A stretch of DNA of 17,065 bases from Isohypsibius dastychi (lineage: Eukaryota; Tardigrada; Eutardigrada; Parachela; Isohypsibiidae). Below the pieces are notes generated by a model, which saw only the letters and a program-made list of their open reading frames with translations, searched no databases and was not told the DNA's origin. Position 1 is the stretch's first letter. Every line of letters begins with the position of its first letter. The position numbers and the translations under genes were made by a program. Where the stretch lies: the NCBI GenBank assembly GCA_034696485.1, contig JAQIWT010000623.1, positions 1-17,065 on the forward strand. Reading direction: 5' to 3'. This document shows, piece by piece, positions 1 to 8,445 of the stretch.

Positions 1-210
1 TGAGCCGTCAGAAACCTGTCATTTTATAACTAATCCGTAACTCATCTTGCTGTAGCCTTCATGAATAAAGTTTTACCTTGAAAAAAAAGTAATTCCAAAG
101 CGTAGAAGAAGGATATGAATAAATATGGGAGGGAAAATGGTCAATGCTCGAAAACAAAACTGCATATGATTGGTGAAGTTGAAAGAGAACCAATATATTG
201 CGGAGTAACT

Positions 211-377
211 TTAATCCGTCACGCTAATCCACTTAAAACTGTCGTTTTGAATTTCCTTTTTGAATTCAATGCCTGAATTCATAACTACTCCCCGGAGATG
301 AGTCCTGAAAGACGATATTTTTACCCGTTAGCGCTGATAAGGTTTATTGAATGAATTTTCAGGCAAATATTTTCGAT
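211..377 (-). other. Former C-terminal extension or 3' UTR of receptor copy A
   Basis: Beyond the TAG at 380-378 this stretch still aligns almost base for base with the last 55 codons of copy B's open frame. It carries a one-base deletion (ACCCGTTAGC here, ACCCGTTTAGC in copy B). It is therefore no longer open in frame and is best read as 3' UTR, or as a decayed extension. Confidence 0.6.
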
Positions 378-3300
378 CTATTTCAAACACGAGCAAATGA
401 AAGATGTACCGTTACGAAGAATCCACCAAGTTGTGTCCGCTTCTTTACACCGTAGCCAGATCCTTTGAGCGGCAATGAGAAGGAGCAGCGCAGTGACTAT
501 GCCGAACCCGATCAATGTCACATTGACGGCAGCAATGAATTTCTCTGCTGAAATAACTCATTTAATTACCGTGACTCAAAATTAGACAGATTGGCTGTCA
601 CCAGTTTCCTGACAAGCGACATTCGTTCCCGTATAACCACAACGAGGCTCGTTCGGCGGCGGCCATTGAATACCCGGCCAGTCCACCGTTATGTTGAGAA
701 AATTAAATCTCCCGTCAGCAGAGTACTCCATTATCCTCTTAAAATATTTAAATCCGTTAAGAAACTTCGGAGAATTGCTATAAAATCCCTACTGTGGGCA
801 TCCCGTTGATATCAAAATGGTGGACATTCAGGTCACTCCGGCGGTCACCTTTCGAGTTAATGAAAATTCGACCGACATTTGTGTCGAATTTCTGGTTGAG
901 AAACATCTGGGTCAGTGATTTCCCACGAACATCTCTTCCAGTAGCGGCAGTGCGATTGATGATCTATTAATTTCGAGCATCAGAGTTTAAACTTTGTCAA
1001 AAAGGTTACTCACCTGAGCGAGACTATGGATGAAGGCATAACCAGAAGCAGTTGTAAGATACTTCAAAGAAAGCTTTCTTAAAGACAGAAGTCAGAAACA
1101 TGCAGACCCCCGATGTGCCCCCCCCCCCCGTTCTTACGATGTCGTTCCCCGGGTACGAAAAGTTGAACATTTGTTTCGAGCGCATTCGGATTTCCGTGTT
1201 GATATCGCCAGAATGGTTCAGTTCAGCAGCTGCGTCATTTTGTGCAGGTGTAATCAGGAGCACTGCACGAAAGGCACCCTTAGCTTCCTGAATAAGCATC
1301 CTGTGACATGCAGTAAGGGAGTTGGAGCAAAACAAGTGCCTGCCTCGTCAAAGCTGTCGTTGTTTTTCCAGGTCATTCGACCATGAAGATGCGGTGTCTG
1401 CAATCCCATCTCCATGGCGATGTACACCTACCAACGCAAAATATTATTCAGAATTTTCCAGAACGTAATCTGAGCATGTTAACGGATGTAATTTAGCGCT
1501 CACAAAATCACCGTTCGTCATGTTCACGGAGCGTGCTTGTATCTGAAAATCATTAAAATTGTTTGCTTGTTAAAAGAAAGATGACAAACGCCGGTAGTCT
1601 GACCATAAGCGAGCGGAATGTCCAGCCTGGACCAAAAAATAGCATGACTGGAAAATGAGCGTTTTTGGATGAAGTCGACCATTGAGTTCCGTTGTTACTG
1701 ACCTCTGCTTTCGCGTCTGAATTCTTCCAGCAAGTTTCCGAAATCGGGTTTTGTTTTCGAGTTGACAAGGTGGTGGTTGTGACGAAAACGCTGGTTTTTC
1801 AGGGTAAACATTAAAAATCCAGTTAAATGTTGGTATGATGGAACCGAATCAGCGTCGGCAATGATAAAAAGTGTAGCCCACTTGAAAATATTCAGAGTCT
1901 GGATAAAGGTCTCGATGTAAGCTGACACTGATGTTGGACTCGTGGAGATCCAGGAAGGATGCATGACCCTGTCGCTTATACTCGGTTCTGATCCAACTCT
2001 AAAATTAAGGCATAACAGTTTGGCAGACTCAATGCTTTTTGACCATTAACATGACACACGTTGTGACGAAGAGGATATCCCACGCTTTGGCTAACTGACT
2101 GAGTAGCCGCACCTCCATACATCCTAAAGTAGAATAATAGTTAGAACTCAAGAAATTCGGACCTCATTTTCGTTATCCCCAAAAAGGGGCCTTTCCCTCC
2201 CCGGGAGAAGCTTCGCTCGTAACAAAGTCTAACTAGGATCTGTGACAAAAACACCTTCTTGTCACGTGACATTTCAAAAAAGTTGTTCCGAAACGAACAG
2301 CACACCGAGGTTCCGATTCGGTTATTATGGACGGGTAAGGAGAACAAAGTTTGTGAACCCGAAAGGGTTCACGGTCCAGTAGCGTTTCGATGATCGGAAC
2401 CATGTTATGCATACACCGCATCGCTGCCTTCAGATTTTTATAACGGATATTTTGCATCGATACAATCCATGACTTGAGAGAATAAAGATTCTTGCATCGA
2501 TACATTGTTGATATTTGAAAAAATCTTGCGTCGATACATGTGTGAATTGTAATGACAAATGGGCCGTCAAAACACACGTCTGTTTTCCCTTGTTGCTAGT
2601 GGAGTGAACACAGCAATTTTGCTCTCGTTAAGCAACAAAGCAAAAACATTTCACCCCAAAAACTTCCCTAAATTACCATGAAGCTTACTGTTGTTTTTTG
2701 AAAATTCGCAGAGTGTCATGGAGTTGGTTCATAGTTTATTAAAAAGACGGAAAAAAACTGCATAGTACGAAATTATTAAACTGGGATAATCTGGGTTACC
2801 GACTGAGAAAACGCGTAGTTAAAATTAAGAAGCTGATAACAGTATTGTTAAGATTTTGAATTCTCCTGGTAGAGCACAACAAAGCTACACGAATCAGTCA
2901 ATTTTATTGAGTGGTATTTCCAGGATGCTCAAGAAAGTTCCTTCTCTTTTTCAAAATCACGGAAGTTTTCATTTTACTGGATTAGAATTCCGATAAAATT
3001 GTTGAAAAGGTCAGCTGAACAAATATTTCTTTTATTTAAATTTTTGTCATTATATCTAACGGCTACTCCTGCATCAACGATTCGGGTTCTCATTAAGAAT
3101 GGATTTTGGGAATCACCGCAGTAGCCAGTAAATGCTAAAAACCTCTTTAGAAGAGGTGTTATTTACAAATATAATGTGTTTACCCGGTGCCGCCATGATC
3201 GGGATGATGTCATCACGCAGTCTTCGATCACGGTAAAACCACTGAGCAGCTAGTCGTTCGGCGTTTTCCAATAGCTGTCGGCAATTTGTAATGTCCACTT

Positions 3301-3514
3301 CGGTGAGGAAAGTAAGCGACAATGAGACACTCCCATTATAAAGTCTGTTCATGTCCTCGACGGCCACTTCGTACACTGGTCTTAAGATCGCAAACGCACC
3401 CAGTTGGTCAGGATTTGAGTACCCAACTACTGCAACTTCTGCCTCGACGATTTTCTCCTCGGATTCTGGAAAGTTTATCACTGCCCAGACCAGCGTCAGT
3501 GAGCGGAGATACAT
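378..3514 (-). CDS. Natriuretic-peptide-receptor-like membrane receptor without cyclase domain, copy A
   Basis: Exons, 5' to 3' on the minus strand: 3514-3184, 2123-2060, 1998-1703, 1647-1604, 1542-1504, 1397-1344, 1287-1138, 1061-1014, 963-793, 737-602, 547-378. All phases join to a 500-residue protein. Residues 1 to about 17 form a signal peptide. The ANF-receptor ligand-binding fold follows (VAVVGYSNPDQLGAFAILRP; the APG-C join of exons 1-2; AKAWDILFVTT; SEPSISDRVMHPSWISTSP; NMTNGDF; AEKF entering the membrane). One membrane helix lies at about 454-471 (IGFGIVTALLLLIAA). The tail of about 29 residues has no kinase or cyclase domain, as in NPR-C-type clearance receptors, which are near 540 residues. 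The start is the ATG at 3514, which copy B shares. Intron 6 begins with GC rather than GT. Translation ends at TAG (380-378), where copy B reads TGG. A donor-like G|GTACAT just before the end leaves open a spliced 3' end beyond the window. The ligand is unknown. Confidence 0.87.
1118..1129. repeat. 12-nt C run (G12 on the gene strand)
   Basis: Twelve consecutive C bases lie in intron 7 of receptor copy A, just downstream of its donor. The matching place in copy B has no such run. It is a plain homopolymer that is prone to length change and sequencing error. Confidence 0.9.
2353..2372. repeat. Perfect hairpin at the edge of the insertion
   Basis: GTGAACCC and GGGTTCAC form an 8-bp stem with the stable tetraloop GAAA, three bases inside the left edge of the inserted block. 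Confidence 0.85.
2452..2539. repeat. Three direct repeats, core TTGCRTCGATACA
   Basis: Copies start at 2452, 2492 and 2526 (spacing 40 and 34 bp) within the inserted block. Two read TTGCATCGATACA and one reads TTGCGTCGATACA. The spacers are A/T-rich and share short motifs. No function is evident. Confidence 0.75.
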
Positions 3515-4367
3515 GTCGTAGCTCACTGATCAATGGCACATCAAAAAGTCAATCTGGTTTATCTGATTTGTGCAAAACACTATTACGTATAGTGAGAATA
3601 TGATATAAGAATCACCAGATGAACATGTAGGGTGAAATCTGTACACAACCGCAACTTATTTGAAGGCAAAGCAATTATAAGGCTGCTCGAATGATGTTAT
3701 TGGAGTAACTGAAAAGATCAAAGGAAGGAATGCGTTGATTTAATTACTTTCGGTTGATTGAGAGTTGAAAAAATATTTCCTCGTGCGAGATCGCTGTGCG
3801 ATATTGAAACTAGAATACGTAGCTAACACTTGCGTGAGCTTAGTGTATTAGTGTATAATATGGAACGGAAGACATCGTGCTTGCGATCCCTTATAGCTTT
3901 GCAGCTGACAGTAATCGGATAACTGAGGTGCTGAGCCGATGCATCGAGTCAAGGGTGCACAGACGTAGTTTTTGATTTCCCATGAAAATCAGCTCAGGTG
4001 ATTGTTCGGCCGGTTTATCCCTGTGGTCGTATAACTTCTAAGTGGGTGTAACACGTGGCCACAGAGTCAGGTGCGATAGCGACTGTATTCGAGGATATGG
4101 ACCACGTCAACAGCGTGGGCGACAACTGGTGTGTGCTGGTATTCGAATGGGATCGGCACATGACAAATGATTTATGGAGGGGTTCACTCAGTGAACTATT
4201 ACTTTTCACACAATATTTGTGATTCCGGTTCCGTTTGAGTCGCTCTTTGAGGAGTAGCGGGAGGAGAGGGACTTTTTGTAGTTCAAACATTTTGAGTTTC
4301 TATAAGTTGTCGCGAAGTATTCTAAGAAATCTTTTGAAGAACCAAGTTCTTTTCAGGCCAACCGCAT
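3515..4367 (-). promoter_or_regulatory. 5' flank of receptor copy A
   Basis: This stretch has no convincing exon. It aligns in pieces with 16190-16756 upstream of copy B. The best-kept blocks are those around TTGATTTAATTACTTTCGG (3737-3755) and GTGTATTAGTGTATAATATGG (about 3841), each nearly the same in the other copy. These are the obvious candidates for shared promoter or 5' UTR elements, but similarity here may only reflect recent duplication. About 280 bp in the region 3960-4260 has no counterpart in copy B. Confidence 0.4.
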
Positions 4368-5346
4368 AGACCCTTTTAATTTATTAATTGAAAGACTGCG
4401 TTCAGCAGTTGATTGAACCAAGCTAATGCAGATTGATTTAACATGGCTGAGTGCCACGTGAACAGCTTCGGGCCGCCTGGTAGGTGTGACTGATGAACCA
4501 CGCATGATGTTGTACATGAGTTGTCCATTATGGTGCCAAATCCAGTACTGTCTGTCTGGTGTTGTTAATTGAGATTGCGGCGTCAAGTACTAAATGAGCT
4601 TCCACCACAATGAAATTCGTGAGAGCTGTTTAGGATGTTATGTTGATGTTTAAATTTCCTTCCTCTATGAGCGTTAACGCGCGTTTTCACCCCGCGCTGT
4701 TTAGCTGGGCGTGAAGTCAACCCATACATCGTGAACGCTTCATAGTATTCACACGGTTAAGAGTGAGCTCCCGATCGCCACCGCTAAATATTTCCAAAGA
4801 CTACAGAAAGCCTTCATAGCCTCGTAATGAGTAGTTGTTGTCAGAATCCAACGTTTCCGCCTGATAGATGAGTGTTTCCATCCACTACTGCGCTCAAAGA
4901 TGCCGGGCTGTAATGTCTCGATTCTTATGGATTTGCGTCATGAGGGCCAAACATCGCACTCGACGCTACCATGGAAATTCTCATGAACTTTGAAAGTTGC
5001 CAGCTGGATAGATTTGACTGATCTGCGAATGTTTGGCTGGTCTTCATTGTCATTTGTCTCATATGTATCCTCTATCCTCTCAAAATAGTACAAAGCTGGA
5101 GTACTAAGCAAATTCCTTGCCGGACATTCATGTATGTTGGTCAAGGTTCAAACTTGCGAACAAACAGTTTTTGATTCCGGATTACAACTTTTGGTAACTA
5201 ATCAGCTGTTAGTTCTGTGAACTCCACTGCTCTTCGTAAGCGTACAGATTTTAAAGACAGTGCGACACCTGGAAGCAGTGGTCTGTCTTGCTGGAAGGTA
5301 TCGCACTGAATTTTCCCAGTCAGTTAAACCGCTTTGCTTCCGCTCA
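4368..5346. other. Intergenic stretch, no supported gene
   Basis: Only short open frames without family features were seen. A minus-strand frame at 5144-4938 has exon-like composition (acidic then basic, YETNDNEDQPNIRR), but I see no matching splice partner. Confidence 0.4.
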
Positions 5347-5740
5347 TCATCGCGTGCCGGTGAATCTGATCCTGATTATTGAATTTGCAATAAGCAGCTC
5401 CTCTCCTGCACGAGCAGCCACGACAGAACCTTGTACCGGAGCATCATCGTAGCTTCGTAAAGTCCAAAATCGAGCCATCGCAACGTAATTGGCTGCGTTA
5501 GTTATCAAGGGTATCCCCAAGAATATATTCAAGATACGCTCTAAAAAAATTAAAAGTTCAAAGTGTCATCGATAGGGCGACCACCAAGTTCAACAACAAC
5601 GTTCTGAAAAAGTGAGCTTAACATATTGTCACACGGACAAGCGCAGTCCTCGATTGTTATATATGATCCATCACTCTTGTAAACCGTATTGAAACGAATG
5701 TCGGTCAGAGAAATGAGGTCGCTTAATGGTTGAATGTTAA
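5347..5740 (-). CDS. 3' exons of an unrecognised single-pass membrane protein
   Basis: Two exons join in phase. The internal exon is open from about 5740 and ends at 5585 with donor G|GTGGTC; its acceptor is unresolved (AAG|AGT at 5675 is one choice). A 44-bp intron ends in TTTTTTTAG, and the last exon is 5540-5347, ending in TGA. The internal exon reads like real coding sequence (LTDIRFNTVYKSDGSYITIE, then the cysteine cluster CACPCDN, then LFQNVVVEL). The last exon opens with a hydrophobic segment (ILNIFLGIPLI, then NAANYVAMARFW), probably a membrane helix. About 40 residues follow (LRSYDDAPVQGSVVAARAGE) to a C-terminus in FTGTR. I do not recognise the family and assign no function. Frame length, residue choice and intron signals support a gene. 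Confidence 0.5.
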
Positions 5741-5758
5741 ATGTATGTCATTACCTTC

Positions 5759-6130
5759 ATTAAAAGTTGCGGCTCTTGGTCCTATGAGTGTGTCATCAAT
5801 TGCTTCCCGTTCCATTATTCTCTCTCGGCTCTTACTTCGGTTTTCAATGGTGACAGCTTGCAGAATGGTTTGGAAAGCTCACTGTGGGTGGTTTTAAGTA
5901 ACTAGACTGACTACACTAGATTCAAAAAAAGCAGATTTTTGTGTGTGTAGATTACACATTTGCCTTGAGCTGGTTTCTTCAACGGGATTCGACTTGAAAT
6001 TCAAAAACACAGGTTTTTCCATGAATTTCTCTCTGTAGGCTGTGTCTTCCACGGGTGAAGATCTTGTCTCGATATCTGTTTTATGCCCCTTTCCTTCAAT
6101 GCTCCTGGACTGGCTTGAGTATCAGAAAGC
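5759..6130 (-). CDS. Candidate upstream exons of the same unrecognised gene
   Basis: A minus-strand frame from about 6130 down to about 5965 reads like a charged cytoplasmic or linker region (SSPVEDTAYREKFMEKPVFL, then NFKSNPVEETSSRQM). A second stretch at about 5886-5759 contains FQTILQAVTIENRSKSRERI and a good donor-like GAA|GTAAGAG. Exon edges and phases could not be settled: joining the second stretch to the exon at about 5740 in the obvious frames fails, so one donor or acceptor is misplaced or one stretch is not coding. A plus-strand frame at 6042-6236 overlaps and cannot be ruled out. Confidence 0.3.
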
Positions 6131-6684
6131 GCAGTCAATCAATCGCAGAGAATCAGAACAACGGCACAGTAAACACTTTGACGATGTTATGTTGCAACCG
6201 AATCATCCAATGGCAATTACATTCGAGCTGACGTAGCATGTTCTCATGTGACCTTTTATCCCATGAATCCGCTGAATTGGTATCCAGCATTTTGCAAGCA
6301 TCGTTTAATAAAATAAGTCAATCTAGAGTACCTCATGCACAGAGAAAATGTTTGCATCTGTTGCGCGTAAGGTGGGTGTGTGGGGTTTCATGTGGAATGT
6401 AATGGATAGAGTATGCGCAATGCGTTATGCAAAGGTGATTGCACACTTAGTGCAACGATCACGTGGACCTAACTGTTAGTACTCCAACAAGTTGGGCAAA
6501 GGACCCACTAACTACAAATTTATTCTGAAATTCGATTCTAGGTGCACATACCGTACATGCATGGCGGGTGTGGAGCTGATTTCGTATTACATATGTTCAA
6601 ATAGATTGTCTATTCCCTGATAAAGCCTGACGATTATTTGGATTAAATGCCACGCGGGGTAAAGCGAGTTACACCATGACGAAT

Positions 6685-7290
6685 CGTGCCATGACTTTTC
6701 GTAGGCCACCTTTTGTAGTGAGAATTTTCGTAGTAGAACTTTCGTTGTCAGACTTTTCGTAGTCAAGAAATCTCGGAGTCTGCTAACCTCGTAGGCAAGA
6801 GGTTTCAGTGTTGAAACATGGGAGTTTCGTAGCTGGAGGTTTCGTAGTTATCACCTTTCGTTGTCAGCGTATTTCATAATCCAGAGTTTTCGTAATTACT
6901 CCAAGTACGAATTGTACTTATGCCACCGCACTAAGCTCGACAAATAACACTAGAAAAAAATAGTTCTCTGGGTGGTGGGTCTTCTGGTGGAAGTAGGTTT
7001 CACCGTTTTAAAAACGGTTCTTGTGCAGAAAAATGAGATTCGGGCGGGGCCCCGAGCCCCCGCAGCTTTTTAAAATTTTTTTTAATTCTTTGAATTTTAA
7101 ATTTCTGGACTACGAATATTCTGGGTTACGAATTTTCTTTCCTACTACTAATTTGACTACGAATTCTCTGCTACGAGTTTTCTGGCTACCAATAGTCGTT
7201 AATACGAAAAGTCCGCACAACGGAAGTTCCTGACTACGAAAGGTGAACTACGAAACCTCCAGACTACGAGAACTCTGCCTACGAAGGTTC
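6685..7290. repeat. Fold-back array of TTTCGTAG / CTACGAAA units
   Basis: The left half (about 6685-6915) holds about nine degenerate units around TTTCGTAG or TTTCGTTG, spaced roughly 15-30 bp. The right half (about 7105-7290) holds about ten units in the opposite orientation (CTACGAA and variants). The clearest pairing is GGAGGTTTCGTAGTT...CACCTTTCGTTGTCAG (about 6835-6867) with CTGACTACGAAAGGTGAACTACGAAACCTCC (about 7229-7260). The centre has a perfect palindrome ACCGTTTT-A-AAAACGGT (7002-7018), a GC palindrome CGGGGCCCCG (7045-7054) and an A/T-rich stretch. No transposase frame is present. It looks like a fold-back or non-autonomous element. Confidence 0.75.
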
Positions 7291-8445
7291 ATAGCGCCAT
7301 GGGGAATACAGTGATGCGCTTACTTCGCTTCCTAAGCTTCTGAGAAAGATCACAAGGGTGCAAATAACGGATTTCTTATCAGCGAAAAGGTTAGTACTTC
7401 AGTCTGCTACCACCCTGTTAATTCGCCGTCCAGAATTTTGAATTTTCTTTCTCGTGGTCCGTTGGTTTCTTTTTGAATTCAGGAATATTGTGTCTTCTTG
7501 TAGTAAAGTGTAGTGTAGTTTTCCGGTGTGGGAAGGGGGGGGGGGGCTTCCTTTCAAAGGATGCTTTATCCACCTTCTCTCCGAACCAAGTTCAGCTTTC
7601 AAAATACCCATAATTGAGAAGCTTTGTGCTTTTTGGTGAGTGACTGGGGATGAAAAACTAACAAGCCAATTGGTGGCCGGCACCCCGGCACTCATCGTAG
7701 GCCATCAAGTTCTCGGGCCAGGTCAAGTTCTAGCAGTCTTCCCCTCGTTACTTGTATTTTACTGAGCGGCCAAGTAGGAAGGGTTGATTCTCCTATCAAT
7801 TTCCATGCAAAGTGGCCAAACGCAGCAAAATGAATGCGATCTCTGTGAATAAAAACATCTCACACATTCTCAAAGTAATCTGAAATCAGATTTCGATCCA
7901 CTTATTTATAAAGAGGAGCGCGCAAACTTTCATGCCAAACGATCGCTGAAAAAAACAGCTGGAATAATGAGCTGAATACAAATCACGGTAACTCTGAGAG
8001 AATGCTGAATATTTTATTCTGGCGTACGACATCAAATCCAAAAATCGATAACTCATGCGGAAAAGGAGCTTCTCGCTTTTGCGTCCAAACATCAGGTGCT
8101 AGTCCCAGGTGACTTTCAAAAAAGAAAAAAACCTATTCCTACTGCATTATCTCCCATCAGTCATCCGGAAGAAAGTACCATAAATCACTGTTTATATCAT
8201 ATTTGCCTCGCAATTGAATAATGCGTCAGAAATCCACCGGAGCGGAGGCATTTATTTGCGTTTGGAAGAAGGGGAGCGAGCGAACGCGGTGATGCGCAAG
8301 ACAAGCAACTTAATCATAGCTTCCTAGAGTCCATCACACTTGCGATTACGCGTACCTACTCTAGCCTGCACTCGGATTGTGGTTTAAGACTCCAAATCGA
8401 TGGGTTTATAAAGAAGTGCTGGCTAAGTCATTTTCGGGGGATAAC
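7291..8445. other. Intergenic stretch upstream of the GPCR
   Basis: No supported exon was found. A minus-strand open frame at 7695-7399 crosses a homopolymer and has low-complexity proline and lysine/arginine stretches, so I do not count it. The stretch must contain the GPCR promoter and 5' UTR, but I could not place a transcription start. A TATAAA at 8407-8412 is only about 34 bp before the ATG, too close to be trusted. Confidence 0.4.
7535..7546. repeat. 12-nt G run
   Basis: Twelve consecutive G bases flanked by GGAA on the left and CTTCC on the right, in non-coding sequence. Confidence 0.9.

Larger units (their letters stand above)
2350..2877. mobile_element. 528-bp insertion in intron 1 of receptor copy A
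   Basis: Copy B intron 1 (552 bp) lacks this block, while copy A intron 1 is 1,060 bp. AACAAAG flanks the block at 2343-2349 and 2878-2884. Copy B has a single near-match, AACAACG (15527-15533), as expected for a 7-bp target-site duplication. I see no terminal inverted repeats, no long coding frame and no poly-A tail, so the class of element is unknown. Loss from copy B through recombination between the short repeats is the alternative. Confidence 0.55.
88..4367. repeat. Segmental duplication, copy A
   Basis: This stretch matches about 13291-16756 in the same orientation. Left boundary: both copies enter the shared sequence at AGTAATTCCAAAGCG, and what lies to the left (bases 1-87 here) does not match. 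Right boundary: the copies stop aligning just after CCAACCGCA here and CCAGCCGCA in copy B. The unit holds a complete receptor gene plus its 5' and 3' flanks. Copy A is longer mainly because of a 528-bp insertion in intron 1 and extra sequence around 3960-4260 in the 5' flank. Boundaries are by eye, good to about 10 bases on the left and 20 on the right. Confidence 0.9.

Noticed and set aside
591-809. Plus-strand open frame repeated almost exactly at 13795-14013
   Set aside because: It is the antisense shadow of receptor exons 9-10 in both copies; the minus-strand reading gives the family motif PPPNEPRCGYTGTN with matched splice sites.
2141-2577. Minus-strand frames in intron 1 of receptor copy A, partly mirrored at 15307-15531
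   Set aside because: They run through the intron and the inserted block. Similarity between copies is explained by the duplication, and exon 1 joins exon 2 directly in phase.
3322-3603. Plus-strand open frame, also seen at 15997-16278
   Set aside because: It is antisense to receptor exon 1, which has a signal peptide and ANF-receptor motifs on the other strand. Its conservation only follows that of exon 1.
6042-6236. 64-codon plus-strand frame with an acceptor-like CTCTGTAG just upstream
   Set aside because: There is no partner exon on the plus strand, and it overlaps a minus-strand frame with better coding character. Left undecided rather than annotated.
7399-7695. 98-codon minus-strand frame
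   Set aside because: It crosses the G12 run, has low-complexity PPPP and basic stretches and no splice partner or family motif.
8407-8412. TATAAA before the GPCR start codon
   Set aside because: It is only about 34 bp from the ATG, which would leave almost no 5' UTR; probably chance in A/T-rich sequence.
8377-8445. Upstream extension of GPCR exon 1 (begins at a TTG)
   Set aside because: It has no ATG. The ATG at 8446 gives a normal glycosylated N-terminus.
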